Shown here in pieces: positions 36,514 to 45,839 of a stretch of DNA of 64,000 nucleotides (the first letter of the stretch is position 1; every line of letters begins with the position of its first letter). Source of the DNA: Pelagibius sp. Alg239-R121 (GTDB lineage Bacteria; Pseudomonadota; Alphaproteobacteria; Kiloniellales; Kiloniellaceae); contig NZ_CAMZOF010000001.1 of the NCBI RefSeq assembly GCF_947331435.1, forward strand, positions 124,001 to 188,000. The letters are read 5' to 3'. The notes beneath the pieces were generated by a model that saw only the letters and a program-made list of their open reading frames with translations, was not told where the DNA came from and ran no database searches. The translations under genes were made by a program, and so were the position numbers.

Positions 36514-39281
36514 ACGGCGGCATCGAACTTTCCTTTTCGCTAAACGGCGAACCACAGAACGTTATGGCCCCCCCTGCAGAACGCCTGACCAAACTTTTGC
36601 GTGAGCGCTTGGGCAAAACCGGCACAAAGGTTGGCTGCGATGCCGGCGACTGCGGCGCCTGCACAGTGCTGGTCGACGGAGATCCGGTCTGTGCCTGCAT
36701 GATGGCCTCGGCCCAGGTGAATGGCCGCACTGTGACCACGATTGAAGGTTTGGCTGCAAATGGCAGTCTATCAAAACTTCAACAGTCCATGCTTCATCAC
36801 GGGGCCGCCCAGTGTGGAATTTGCACACCAGGCATGATCGTATCCGCGGCGGCCCTGTTGGAAAAAACGTCCACCCCAAACGAAGACGAAATCATGGATG
36901 CGCTGGGCGGCGTGCTTTGCCGCTGTACCGGCTATCGCAAGATCATTCGCGCAGTGATGGACGCACCTGAGTTTGCGGAAGCGCCGCAGCGCAGCAATTC
37001 GGGTGCTGCCGTGGGTGCGCGCCTGAACCGTGTCGACGGAGACGCCAAGGTCAAGGGCACGGAACTGTTCGCCGCCGATGCGGGATTTGCTAACAGCCTG
37101 CTGATACGTGCGATCCGATCACCCTATCATCGTGCAGGCTTCAGATTCGGTGATCTCAAGTCCTACGTCTCGGCTCATCCCGGTGTCGAATGCGTCCTGA
37201 CGGCCGAAGACATTCCGGGGCGCAATCTCTTTGGCGTGATCCCGCCTTTCGCCGATCAGCCGGTCTTTGCAGAACAGGAAACGCGTTTTCGGGGAGAAGC
37301 GGTCGCTGCTGTCGTCGGTGACACCGAGGCGATCGAAGCACTTGATCTCTCCAACTTTCCGGTCGAATGGGAAGAATTGCCGCATACGCTCTTGCCAAGT
37401 GACGCCCTTGAGGAGACTGCACCGCAACTGCACGAAAACCGGCCAGGCAATCAGATGACCAGCGGTTTGGTTCGCTGCGGCGATCAAGAAGCCGGATTCC
37501 GTCAATCCGCCGCAACAGTCAAAGGTCGGTTTAGCACGGGCTATATTGAGCATGCCTACATCGAACCGGAAGCAGGCGCAGCACGGCGAGTGGGAAACCG
37601 GGTTGAAATCAAGGTCTGCACGCAAGCCCCTTACATGAACCGTGACGACATTGCCGCCATCCTCGGAATTGCGCCGGAACAAGTACGCATCATGCCGACG
37701 GCGGTGGGCGGCGGCTTCGGATCAAAGCTCGATCTTTCCACGCATCCATTTCTGGCAATTGCGGCCTGGAAGCTCGATCGAGCGGTCCGCATGGTTTATA
37801 CGCGACCAGAGTCCATGGCCTCGACCACCAAGCGGCATCCCTCCGAGATCACCGCGAAGATCGCTGCGACCCAAGACGGCAAGCTCTGCGCCATGGAATT
37901 CGAAGGAATATTCAATACAGGTGCCTACGCCTCCTGGGGCCCGACTGTTGCAAACCGGGTCCCGGTGCATGCATCCGGCCCTTATCACATCCCGAATTAC
38001 AGCGCGCGCTCACTTGGCGTTCACAGCAACGGTCCTGTGTCAGGCGCGTTCAGGGGATTCGGTGTTCCCCAATCCGCCATCGCGCAGGAAAGCCTGTTCG
38101 ATGAACTCGCCGACGCTCTGGCGGTCGACCGGCTTGAGTTCAGGATCAACAATGCTCTGGAGAACGGCATTCCGACCGTGACCGGACAGGTTTTCGACCA
38201 AGGCTGCGGCGCAAAGAAATGCCTTGAGACTCTGCGCGGCCGCTGGCAAAGCGCACGCACCAATGCGGCCACTTTCAACGCCAATTCCAAAAACACGGGC
38301 CGTAGACGAGGCGTTGGCCTCTCGGGCCTCTGGTACGGCTGCGGAAACACTTCTCTACCCAACCCCTCAACGATCCGGGTCGGTTTGCGGGACAACGGCA
38401 CGCTGGTGCTTTTCAGCGGCGCCGTCGACATCGGTCAGGGCGCCAACACCGTCATCGCGCAGATCTGCGCCGACGCTGTGGGTCTGCCCGTAGAAGCCAT
38501 GGTCTTCGTCAACGATGATACGGATCTCACGCCGGATGCCGGCAAGACCTCTGCGTCACGCCAAACGTTCATTTCTGGAAAGGCAGCATTCCTGGCCGGC
38601 GAGAATCTGCGCGAAAAGCTGTTGCGCTTTGCCAATGTATCGAATGAAGCCCGACTCGCCCTCGATGGTACGTCCCTGACGGCAAGCGAGGGCGATGCTA
38701 CGCACCGCATCGATCTCGCCAGCCTGGCGATCGACAACGAAGGTTTCGTCGCTCTGGGTGAAGGAACTTTCGACCCGCCCACCTCACCGCTCGATGAGAA
38801 CGGCCAGGGCAATCCTTACGCGGCCTTCGGCTATGGCGCGCAGATGGTTGAGCTGGAAGTCGACGAGGCGCTGGGAACCGTCAAACTGTTGAAACTCACT
38901 GCCGTGCACGATGTCGGCCGCGCCATCAATCCAACTCTGATCGAGGGCCAGATCGAAGGCGGTTCGGCACAAGGGATCGGCCTCGCGCTGATGGAAGAGT
39001 TCATTCCGGGACGCAGCGAAAATCTGCACGATTATTTGATCCCGACTATCGGCGACGTGCCACCGATCGAATCGATCATCCTGGAAGAACCGGATGCCTT
39101 CGGCCCCTACGGCGCCAAAGGACTGGGTGAACACGTTCTGGTCGCCACCGCGCCGGCAATTCTCAATGCGATCCGGGACGCCACTGGTGCCACCATCCGA
39201 AATCTGCCCGCCACACCTGACAAGGTCCGTTCGGCGATCGTTGCGGTTCAAACACAACAGGTGTCAGATGAAGCAGGCTGA
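36510..39281 (+). CDS. Molybdenum hydroxylase, fused [2Fe-2S] and Mo-binding subunit
   Basis: A 923-residue fusion of the small iron-sulphur and the large molybdopterin subunits, which are separate genes in most relatives. Residues 1-165 hold two [2Fe-2S] sites: GCDAGDCGACTVLVDG and CGICTPGM with LCRCTGY. From about 180 to the end is the Mo domain with GGGFGSK, SGAFRGFGVPQ and the catalytic GAKGLGEH (Glu873). Such enzymes hydroxylate carbon next to a ring nitrogen using water. The substrate is unknown; the neighbouring 6-hydroxynicotinate-reductase-like gene suggests a pyridine-type acid. It overlaps the FAD subunit by 4 bases and the next gene by 14 bases. An alternative would be an isoquinoline-, aldehyde- or CO-type oxidoreductase. 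Confidence 0.92.
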   Translation: MNGGIELSFSLNGEPQNVMAPPAERLTKLLRERLGKTGTKVGCDAGDCGACTVLVDGDPVCACMMASAQVNGRTVTTIEGLAANGSLSKLQQSMLHHGAAQCGICTPGMIVSAAALLEKTSTPNEDEIMDALGGVLCRCTGYRKIIRAVMDAPEFAEAPQRSNSGAAVGARLNRVDGDAKVKGTELFAADAGFANSLLIRAIRSPYHRAGFRFGDLKSYVSAHPGVECVLTAEDIPGRNLFGVIPPFADQPVFAEQETRFRGEAVAAVVGDTEAIEALDLSNFPVEWEELPHTLLPSDALEETAPQLHENRPGNQMTSGLVRCGDQEAGFRQSAATVKGRFSTGYIEHAYIEPEAGAARRVGNRVEIKVCTQAPYMNRDDIAAILGIAPEQVRIMPTAVGGGFGSKLDLSTHPFLAIAAWKLDRAVRMVYTRPESMASTTKRHPSEITAKIAATQDGKLCAMEFEGIFNTGAYASWGPTVANRVPVHASGPYHIPNYSARSLGVHSNGPVSGAFRGFGVPQSAIAQESLFDELADALAVDRLEFRINNALENGIPTVTGQVFDQGCGAKKCLETLRGRWQSARTNAATFNANSKNTGRRRGVGLSGLWYGCGNTSLPNPSTIRVGLRDNGTLVLFSGAVDIGQGANTVIAQICADAVGLPVEAMVFVNDDTDLTPDAGKTSASRQTFISGKAAFLAGENLREKLLRFANVSNEARLALDGTSLTASEGDATHRIDLASLAIDNEGFVALGEGTFDPPTSPLDENGQGNPYAAFGYGAQMVELEVDEALGTVKLLKLTAVHDVGRAINPTLIEGQIEGGSAQGIGLALMEEFIPGRSENLHDYLIPTIGDVPPIESIILEEPDAFGPYGAKGLGEHVLVATAPAILNAIRDATGATIRNLPATPDKVRSAIVAVQTQQVSDEAG

Positions 39282-40782
39282 GCAACAAGCGACAGCACCA
39301 AAGAAGGACAAGGCAGCAGAAAAAATCCGCTGCGACGCCTGCCCTGTCATGTGCTACATCGCCGACGGAAAATCCGGTGCCTGCGACCGCTACGCAAATC
39401 ATGACGGTGTACTGGTGCGCCTGGATCCACTGACCATCGTCGAACAAGCCAAAAGCGACGGACACAAGCTCGTACCTTTCATGAATCGGGACGAAGAGTG
39501 GAGCGGCGATCTTGTGGGTCAGAGCGGCTTTGTCACTGCAGTTGGAGCCGGCACGACCTATCCGGACTATAAGCCCGCACCCTTTATCGTTTCCAGCAAG
39601 GTCAGCGATGTTGACATGGTGACCGTCGTGACTGAAGGCATCTTCAGCTACTGCGGCGTCAAAGTGAAGATCGACACCGACCGGCACCTGGGGCCGGAAC
39701 AGGCTGCAGTGCGTGCCGGAGGCGAAGTGGTCGGACACGTCACGACCGGAGAGTACGGATCGCAAATGCTCTCGCTCGGTGGAGTGAATCACCTGACCGG
39801 CGGATCGAAAAAAGAAGGCCGCATCACCTGCGACGCGCTGCTGAACCTCTGCAACGGTGCCGCGGTCGAACTGACCATTGACGAAGGATCCGACGTAGTG
39901 GTCCAGGCCGGAAAGCCGCCGATCGTCAATGGATTCCAGGAAGAGCGTATGCGCGTCGGTTGCGGCTCGGCCACAATCGGCATGTTCGCTCAACAATGGT
40001 TCGGTCACAGCGACGACGTGGTGGTGGTCGACGATCACATCACCGGCGTGCTCTCAGAGCATCAAGCCGGCAAGGTGCTGGGCGTGGAGCCCACCGGTAT
40101 CAAGATCAAAGGCCGCCGATCGACCCCAGGGCGTTATTTTCAGGTCGCGGAACCCGGCGCCGGATGGGGTGGAACCGACATCGACGACCCCCTTGCCATC
40201 CTGGGGGATTTCGATCCCAAGGTCGCCAAACCAGGTCAAAGCCTGCTTATGGTCTCCACCACCGGCGAGCAATATGCCTATTTTGAACTGGATGAAAACC
40301 TGAACCCGGTGGAAGCAGACTTACCGGAAAGCTTGAGAGTCTCGGTCGACCGGATCGCGGAGAACTGCGAGCCGGCCTGCTGTTCTGTTCTCTTCATGGG
40401 TGGCGCCGGCGGGTCGCTGCGCGCCGGCGTCACGGAAAATCCAGTCCGCCTGACCCGTTCGGTCAAAGATACCTTGACCTATGTGTCCTGCGGTGGCGCT
40501 CCGGTTTACGTCTGGCCTGGCGGCGGCATCACGGTGATGGTCGATGTGACCCGCATGCCGGAGAATTCCTTCGGCTACGTGCCGACGCCCGCCATCGTGG
40601 CGCCGATCGAATTCACGATGCGCCTCGATGATTACGAACAACTCGGCGGTTACATGGATGCCGTGGTTTCCATGGAAGACGTCTTGGCGCAAAGCGATTC
40701 TCGCCGTGTACAACATCCCGACGACAACCCCTGGCCCACGACAAGCAAGCTCTTTCGGTGGGATCGGGAGCGCGGGTCATGA
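39268..40782 (+). CDS. 6-hydroxynicotinate reductase-like iron-sulphur flavoprotein
   Basis: A 504-residue protein of the family represented by 6-hydroxynicotinate reductase of the nicotinate-fermenting Eubacterium barkeri, where it reduces the ring to 1,4,5,6-tetrahydro-6-oxonicotinate. The N-terminal CDACPVMC...GAC cluster (Cys22, 25, 29 and 39) fits an iron-sulphur site, and more cysteines occur at ITCDALLNLC, RVGCGSATIG and NCEPACC. The E. barkeri enzyme carries a covalently bound flavin; an ApbE-related protein follows here, which fits. I chose ATG 39268, overlapping the Mo subunit by 14 bases; the longer frame reads through that gene. The substrate in this organism is unproven. Confidence 0.78.
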   Translation: MKQAEQQATAPKKDKAAEKIRCDACPVMCYIADGKSGACDRYANHDGVLVRLDPLTIVEQAKSDGHKLVPFMNRDEEWSGDLVGQSGFVTAVGAGTTYPDYKPAPFIVSSKVSDVDMVTVVTEGIFSYCGVKVKIDTDRHLGPEQAAVRAGGEVVGHVTTGEYGSQMLSLGGVNHLTGGSKKEGRITCDALLNLCNGAAVELTIDEGSDVVVQAGKPPIVNGFQEERMRVGCGSATIGMFAQQWFGHSDDVVVVDDHITGVLSEHQAGKVLGVEPTGIKIKGRRSTPGRYFQVAEPGAGWGGTDIDDPLAILGDFDPKVAKPGQSLLMVSTTGEQYAYFELDENLNPVEADLPESLRVSVDRIAENCEPACCSVLFMGGAGGSLRAGVTENPVRLTRSVKDTLTYVSCGGAPVYVWPGGGITVMVDVTRMPENSFGYVPTPAIVAPIEFTMRLDDYEQLGGYMDAVVSMEDVLAQSDSRRVQHPDDNPWPTTSKLFRWDRERGS

Positions 40783-41669
40783 GCTGGTCTCGCCCCAATG
40801 CCGCAATACTTTCCGACGGGCGCCTGCATCTGCAGCATGGACCAATCGATCTGATTATTGAGGCCACAGCGCAACAGGACTCGCGGGAACACGCTTTGGC
40901 GGCGGCGCAAGCGCGTTTTCAGAGTGTCCTGTTCGAACTTGTTGACGAACTGCCTGACCTGCGGTTGGAAACATCCGGCGACACAGACCCGCAGGGCCGG
41001 ATTGCATGCCAAATGGTTCGCGCAACGAAGACTCTCACCAAGCGACACTTCATCACGCCCATGGCTGCAGTTGCCGGCGCGGTCGCAGACGAGGTGCTTG
41101 AAGCAATAACCGATGCGGCGAAAATCGAAAAAGCCTATGTAAACAACGGCGGCGATATCGCTCTCTATCTAGCGCCGGGACAATCCTTTACAACCGGGTT
41201 GGTCGCCAATCCCGAGAGACCGCAGCTCGATGGACGCTTCACCGTCCGCTTCGAGCATCCAATGCGCGGGATCGCCACCAGCGGGCGCCATGGCCGCAGC
41301 TTGTCGCTGGGGATCGCCGATGCCGTCACGGTGCTTGCCGCGAATGCAGCTACAGCCGATGCAGCGGCGACCATCATTGCCAATTGCGTCGACCTGCCCG
41401 GCCATCCCGCAGTCACGCGGCAACCCGCCTGCGAGCTGGATCCGGACAGCGATCTCGGAACCCGTGAAGTCACCACTAGCGTGGGTAAGTTAAGCCATCA
41501 CGAGGTGGCGCTTGCGCTGTCGAGCGGGCTCGCTGAAGCACGTCAGCTCCAGGCAGAAGGTTTAATCCATGCCGCAGTTCTAACTCTGGAAGGCCAAGTC
41601 GAGACCTGCAACGGTAACCTTCCCTTGGCCCTTCACACTCCAACGACAGAAAGAGCGGCCTATGCCTGA
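40779..41669 (+). CDS. UPF0280 family protein (ApbE-related)
   Basis: A 296-residue soluble protein of UPF0280, whose members share the ApbE flavin-transferase fold. Landmarks are VAGAVADEVLEAI near residue 100, VNNGGDIALYL (matching the ApbE glycine-rich VNxGGD segment), GIATSGRHGRSLSLGIADAVTVLA and AATADAAATIIAN. ApbE moves FMN from FAD to a threonine in target flavoproteins. The gene overlaps the reductase gene by 4 bases (ATGA), so I infer that it attaches flavin to that enzyme; this is not shown. No signal peptide is present, so the reaction would be cytosolic, unlike classical lipoprotein ApbE. Confidence 0.85.
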   Translation: MSWSRPNAAILSDGRLHLQHGPIDLIIEATAQQDSREHALAAAQARFQSVLFELVDELPDLRLETSGDTDPQGRIACQMVRATKTLTKRHFITPMAAVAGAVADEVLEAITDAAKIEKAYVNNGGDIALYLAPGQSFTTGLVANPERPQLDGRFTVRFEHPMRGIATSGRHGRSLSLGIADAVTVLAANAATADAAATIIANCVDLPGHPAVTRQPACELDPDSDLGTREVTTSVGKLSHHEVALALSSGLAEARQLQAEGLIHAAVLTLEGQVETCNGNLPLALHTPTTERAAYA

Positions 41670-42246
41670 CGTCGAGTTGCGCAAGACATTTGTTACCGTC
41701 GAAACCATCTATCATGAGTTTGGTCCGGTGCCCGCCATGCCGCTTCGGCGTGCGGCAGCTCTTGCCATCATCCGCAATCCCTTCGCGGGGCATTACGTCG
41801 AGGACATTGCCGGCTTCATGGACGACCTGAAGCCTCTGGGCCTGGATATGGCTGATCGTTTGATTGCGGCATTAGGTGGCGATCCGGACGTCGTCGAGGG
41901 TTTTGGCAAAGGGGCGATCGTTGGAACCGGCGGCGAGTTGGAACACGGGGCGCTCTGGCATGTGCCCGGCGGCTACTCCATGCGCGAGCGGCTAGGCGAC
42001 TCAAAAGCGATCGTGCCTTCGACCAAAAAGGTCGGGGGCATGGGTACACGGATCGATATCCCGATCACCCACATCAACGCCTCTTACGTGCGCAGCCACT
42101 TCGATGCCATTGAACTCGGGTTGCCGGATGCGCCACACGCGGACGAAATGCTGCTCGCCCTGGTCATGACTACGGGGGCCAGAATTCATAATCGGGTCGG
42201 CGGCCTCGCGGCGGCGGATATCAAAGGAGAGGACGGTTTGCGATGA
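41662..42246 (+). CDS. DUF1185 (amino acid synthesis-type) protein, copy A
   Basis: A 194-residue protein of DUF1185, usually annotated as an amino acid synthesis family protein without proof of function. Shared segments with the next gene are AAALAIIRNPFAGHYVEDI, VGTGGELEHGALWH, ALVPSTKK-type (IVPSTKKVGGMG), ITHINASYVRSHFDAIELGLPDAPHADE and RVGGLAA. It overlaps UPF0280 by 8 bases and copy B by 4 bases. In this cluster the two copies could be subunits of one hydrolase or accessory protein acting on the reduced ring product; that is inference. Confidence 0.8.
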   Translation: MPDVELRKTFVTVETIYHEFGPVPAMPLRRAAALAIIRNPFAGHYVEDIAGFMDDLKPLGLDMADRLIAALGGDPDVVEGFGKGAIVGTGGELEHGALWHVPGGYSMRERLGDSKAIVPSTKKVGGMGTRIDIPITHINASYVRSHFDAIELGLPDAPHADEMLLALVMTTGARIHNRVGGLAAADIKGEDGLR

Positions 42247-42827
42247 GCGCAAAGATCAGAAAAATAATCACGTCGGTCGAAGAAACTCATCAGGAAATCG
42301 GCCGGAAGATCTCTCCACCAACACGTAAGGCGGTGGCGGTTGCCGTCATCGAGAACCCCTTCGCTGGAAAGTACGTCGAAGACCTGGATCCGCTGATGCA
42401 GATCGGCGCCGAATTAGGCGGCATGTTGGGAGATGCCTGCGTTGCGGCCCTCGGAATCGAGCCTGCTCAAGCTGAGAGTTACGGCAAAGCTGCCATGGTC
42501 GGCGAGAATGGTGAGTTGGAACATGCCGCCGCAATTCTGCACCCGCGTCTGGGCGCACCTTTACGCAAGGCGGTCGAAAAAGGCGCGGCCCTGGTGCCGT
42601 CGTCGAAGAAGATGGGCGGCCCGGGTCAGGCGCTCGATGTTCCTTTGGGTCATAAGGACGCCGCATATGTGCGCTCCCACTTTGATGGCATTGAAGTAAG
42701 CCTTCCGGATGCGCCACGCGCCAATGAAATCATGGTTGCTGTATCGGTAACAGACTCCGGTCGGCCGCTACCGCGAGTTGGTGGTTTGAAGGCGGATGAA
42801 GCCGTTGGCGAGGATGGGCTGCGCTGA
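42243..42827 (+). CDS. DUF1185 (amino acid synthesis-type) protein, copy B
   Basis: A 194-residue paralogue of the preceding gene with the same length and motif order: VIENPFAGKYVEDLDPLM, VGENGELEHAAAILHPRLG, LVPSSKKMGGPG, GHKDAAYVRSHFDGIEVSLPD-type and RVGGLKADEAVGEDGLR. Both copies end in the same GEDGLR. The overlap ATGA with copy A indicates coupled translation and so a likely hetero-oligomer. The 140-base gap after it separates it from the ferredoxin gene. Confidence 0.8.
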   Translation: MSAKIRKIITSVEETHQEIGRKISPPTRKAVAVAVIENPFAGKYVEDLDPLMQIGAELGGMLGDACVAALGIEPAQAESYGKAAMVGENGELEHAAAILHPRLGAPLRKAVEKGAALVPSSKKMGGPGQALDVPLGHKDAAYVRSHFDGIEVSLPDAPRANEIMVAVSVTDSGRPLPRVGGLKADEAVGEDGLR

Positions 42828-42969
42828 AACCAGCTCTGCTCAGGAGTAAACCGGAGAAAGAATTGACGTTCTGAAGATCATAAACGAATAGCAATAGGGA
42901 TCGAAATACCGCATTACAGATGGCTTAACTGGCTCTATTCGACCCGAACTTTAGAACGACGAGGTAAAT

Positions 42970-43284
42970 ATGATTGTGTCCGTGATCGACCGCGAAGGTC
43001 AAACCCATGAACTGACCGCCAAGCCGGGACAGGTACTGATGCGCCTGCTGCGCGAAGCCGACATGGGGATCAAAGCAGAATGCGACGGCTGTTGCGCCTG
43101 TGCGACCTGCCACATCTATGTGGACAACGACTGGTACGGCAAGTTGAACACGCCGGAAGATGAAGAACAGGACATGCTTGATGAGGCCTTCGACGTTCAG
43201 GAAAATTCGCGACTGTCGTGTCAGATCACGTTGAGCGAGGCCCTGGACGGATTGAAAGTCGTGATCGCACCTGACTGGGATTGA
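42970..43284 (+). CDS. [2Fe-2S] ferredoxin, adrenodoxin/putidaredoxin type
   Basis: A 104-residue electron carrier. Cluster ligands are Cys38, Cys44 and Cys47 (CDGCCACATC, spacing C-x5-C-x2-C) and Cys83 (RLSCQI). The adrenodoxin-type end (LKVVIAPDWD) is present. It most likely feeds electrons to the Rieske oxygenase encoded 60 bases downstream; a dedicated ferredoxin reductase is not in this cluster, so an unlinked one must serve. GAGG sits 5 bases before ATG 42970. Confidence 0.9.
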   Translation: MIVSVIDREGQTHELTAKPGQVLMRLLREADMGIKAECDGCCACATCHIYVDNDWYGKLNTPEDEEQDMLDEAFDVQENSRLSCQITLSEALDGLKVVIAPDWD

Positions 43285-43344
43285 TACCGGCCCAAAAGCC
43301 GGCTCGATCAACCAGTTTGGTGCTAGCCACTGGAGTAAGAGGTG

Positions 43345-44412
43345 ATGGAATACGTTCGGAATACTTGGTATGTCGCAGGATGGTCGCGCGAGTTCGATCG
43401 CACCCTCGCGCGTGCAACGATTCTGGAAGAGAACGTCGTCCTTTACCGCAAGAATGACGGTGGGGTTGCCGCCTTGGAAGACCGCTGTCCCCACCGGCTG
43501 ATGCCGCTATCCAAAGGCAAGCTCAAGGACGACTGCATCCAGTGCGGTTACCACGGCATGACCTTCGACCACGACGGTAGCTGTGTGCGGATTCCAGGCC
43601 AGGAACGCATCCCCGAAAGTGCCTTCGTCCGCACCTATCCGACCCATGAACGCCACGGTATTGTTTGGATTTGGATGGGCGATGCCGACAAGGCGGACCC
43701 GGATCTAATCTTCGATCTGCCACAATTCACCGACCCCAAGTGGTCGATGCATCACGGCGACGCCCTACATCTGAAATCCAACTATCTCAATGTCGCAGAA
43801 AACCTCTGTGATCCGGCGCATGTGAGTTTTGTTCACCCCACGACCCTGGGCAACGCGGCCAGCGAGAATGTCCCAGTCACAACCGAGCGTGCCGGCGATG
43901 TGGTTATCACCTCGCGCTGGATCCGCGATGCGCCACCGATCGGTTTTTTCCAGAAATTCGGGGGCTTTAGCGGCAATGTCGACCGTTGGCATTACTACTA
44001 CCTCCATGCGCCCTGTGTGGCTGCGATCGATTTCGGCAGCTCTGATGCAGAACTCGAACTGGCGGAGGATCGGCGGGACGAGGGGGTGCGAATCTTCGCG
44101 CTGCACTTCATGACCCCAGTCAATGCGACCTACACGATCGATCGCTGGATGCATCTGCGCAACACCGCGGTGGAGGATGAAACCGCGGGCGCACAGATGG
44201 ACGAGTTATTCCGGGTCGCCTTTGCCGAGGACAAGGTGATCCTGGAAGCGATTCAGGAAGAGGAACTGCGGCCCCGCAGCCGCCGGCCGATCAGGCTCGC
44301 CATCGACAAAGGACCGAATTTCTACCGCTGGATCGTCGACAAGATGATCGCTGCGGAAACCCAACCGGACGCGGAGACCGCAGGAGACGCTTCGCAGTCG
44401 GCCGCCCAATAA
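43345..44412 (+). CDS. Rieske oxygenase, vanillate-demethylase/aromatic ring type
   Basis: A 355-residue oxygenase subunit. The Rieske [2Fe-2S] motif is CPH...CGYH (Cys48, His50, Cys67, His70). The mononuclear iron site lies in NLCDPAHVSFVH (Asn153, Asp156, His159, His164); a further acidic ligand is expected downstream. This single-component alpha-only layout fits the VanA/dicamba/stachydrine-demethylase group, which oxidatively removes methyl groups or hydroxylates a ring; the substrate is unknown. Electrons would come from the adjacent ferredoxin. I chose ATG 43345, 9 bases after GGAG; GTG 43342 is too close. Confidence 0.9.
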   Translation: MEYVRNTWYVAGWSREFDRTLARATILEENVVLYRKNDGGVAALEDRCPHRLMPLSKGKLKDDCIQCGYHGMTFDHDGSCVRIPGQERIPESAFVRTYPTHERHGIVWIWMGDADKADPDLIFDLPQFTDPKWSMHHGDALHLKSNYLNVAENLCDPAHVSFVHPTTLGNAASENVPVTTERAGDVVITSRWIRDAPPIGFFQKFGGFSGNVDRWHYYYLHAPCVAAIDFGSSDAELELAEDRRDEGVRIFALHFMTPVNATYTIDRWMHLRNTAVEDETAGAQMDELFRVAFAEDKVILEAIQEEELRPRSRRPIRLAIDKGPNFYRWIVDKMIAAETQPDAETAGDASQSAAQ

Positions 44413-44461
44413 CCCTGGGGCAACAACAGAATAACAAGAACTGAAAAACAGGAGAGAACGG

Positions 44462-45676
44462 ATGTACAGGAAAGTGATTGGTTTGACGGCCGCCGTTGCG
44501 ATGGCCGCCAACGTTATGGGAATGGGGACGGCAGCCGTAGCCGCGGATACGATCAAGATCGGCGACATCAACAGCTACAAGCGCCTACCGGGTCACACGA
44601 TCCCCTATAAAAACGGCGCAGTTCTGGCGATCGAAACCATCAACGCCAGCGGCGGCGTGCTCGGCAAGCAATTGGAACTGGTTTCGCGCGACGATCAGGG
44701 CAAACCCGGTGAAGCCATTAAAATTGCTGAAGAACTTTTCACCAGTGACGAAGTAGCCATGATCTCCGGCTCGCTCTTCAGTCACGTCGGATTGGCGCTG
44801 GCTTCCTATGCGGGCCAGAAGAAACGGCTGTATCTGGCCGCTGAGCCACTCGCCGATGCTCTGGTCTGGGGTAAAGGCAACCGCTACACCTTCCGTCTCC
44901 GGCCTTCGACTTACATGCAAGCGGCCATGCTGGCCGAGATCGCAGCAAAGAACCCAGCCAAGCGCTGGGCCACGATTGCGCCCAACTACGCATACGGCAA
45001 GGACGCGGTCGCGGCCTTCAAGAAGGTGCTGATGGAAAAGCGCCCTGATGTGGAATTCGTTACGGAACAATGGCCTGGTCTCTTTAAGATCGACGCCGGA
45101 GCGGAAGTTCAGGCGATCGAAGCCGCCAAACCGGATGCCGTTTACAACGTGACTTTCGGTGGCGATCTGGCGAAGTTCGTGCGCGAAGGCGCACTGCGCG
45201 GGCTGTTCAAAGACCGGCTGATTATGGGCCTTCTGACCGGTGAGCCGGAATATCTCGATCCGCTGAAGGACGAGGCGCCGGAAGGTTGGGTCGTAACAGG
45301 TTATCCCTGGTACGACATTGAGGATTCCGCCCATAAATCCTTCGTCGAAGCCTACGAGAAACGCTGGGAAGACTATCCCCGGATCGGCTCGCTGGTCGGC
45401 TACAACACGATGCTGAGCATCGCGGCCGCCATCAAGAAGGCGGGCTCGACCGACACGGAAGCTCTGGTCGATGCCATGAAAGGCCTATCGCTGGATACGC
45501 CTTCCGGTTCAGTTACTTACCGGGCGATCGACCATCAATCCACAATGGGTGCCTGGGTCGGTACGACGACCGTCAAGGACGGCAAGGGCATGATGGTCGA
45601 CTGGGCCTACAAGGAGGGCGCGAACTACCTGCCTTCCGACGCGGAAGTGAAGAAACTGCGTCCGGCGACCGACTGA
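44462..45676 (+). CDS. Branched-chain-type ABC transporter substrate-binding protein
   Basis: A 404-residue periplasmic binding protein (type 1, LivJ-like). The signal peptide runs to AAVAA. It carries IKIGDINSYKRLPGHTIPYKNGAVL-type opening, GKQLELVSRDDQGKPGEAIKIAEELF and PAKRWATIAPNYAYGKDAVAAFKK, all typical of the group that imports aromatic and amino-acid-like compounds. AGGAG lies just upstream of ATG 44462. Its position between the Rieske gene and the liv permease genes suggests it captures the substrate of the whole pathway. A hairpin follows it and probably protects its mRNA. Confidence 0.92.
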   Translation: MYRKVIGLTAAVAMAANVMGMGTAAVAADTIKIGDINSYKRLPGHTIPYKNGAVLAIETINASGGVLGKQLELVSRDDQGKPGEAIKIAEELFTSDEVAMISGSLFSHVGLALASYAGQKKRLYLAAEPLADALVWGKGNRYTFRLRPSTYMQAAMLAEIAAKNPAKRWATIAPNYAYGKDAVAAFKKVLMEKRPDVEFVTEQWPGLFKIDAGAEVQAIEAAKPDAVYNVTFGGDLAKFVREGALRGLFKDRLIMGLLTGEPEYLDPLKDEAPEGWVVTGYPWYDIEDSAHKSFVEAYEKRWEDYPRIGSLVGYNTMLSIAAAIKKAGSTDTEALVDAMKGLSLDTPSGSVTYRAIDHQSTMGAWVGTTTVKDGKGMMVDWAYKEGANYLPSDAEVKKLRPATD

Positions 45677-45699
45677 TCCAACGCGACCTTTTAAGCGAT

Positions 45700-45727
45700 C
45701 CCGGCGGGGGCGAAACATCCCGCCGGG
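45700..45727 (+). other. Intercistronic stem-loop after the binding-protein gene
   Basis: CCCGGCGGG (45700-45708) and CCCGCCGGG (45719-45727) pair perfectly over 9 bp without a T-tract. Such hairpins between the binding-protein gene and the permease genes commonly stabilise the upstream mRNA, so that the binding protein is made in excess. Confidence 0.6.
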
Positions 45728-45839
45728 AGATCGGTTTGCATGAGCGAAATGACACCGCTTTGCCTCGAAAAACGGTCGTTATAACCCGCAATAACCACAG
45801 GCGTTCGAAAGTCATGGGCTTCGACGTTAGCGAGATCTG

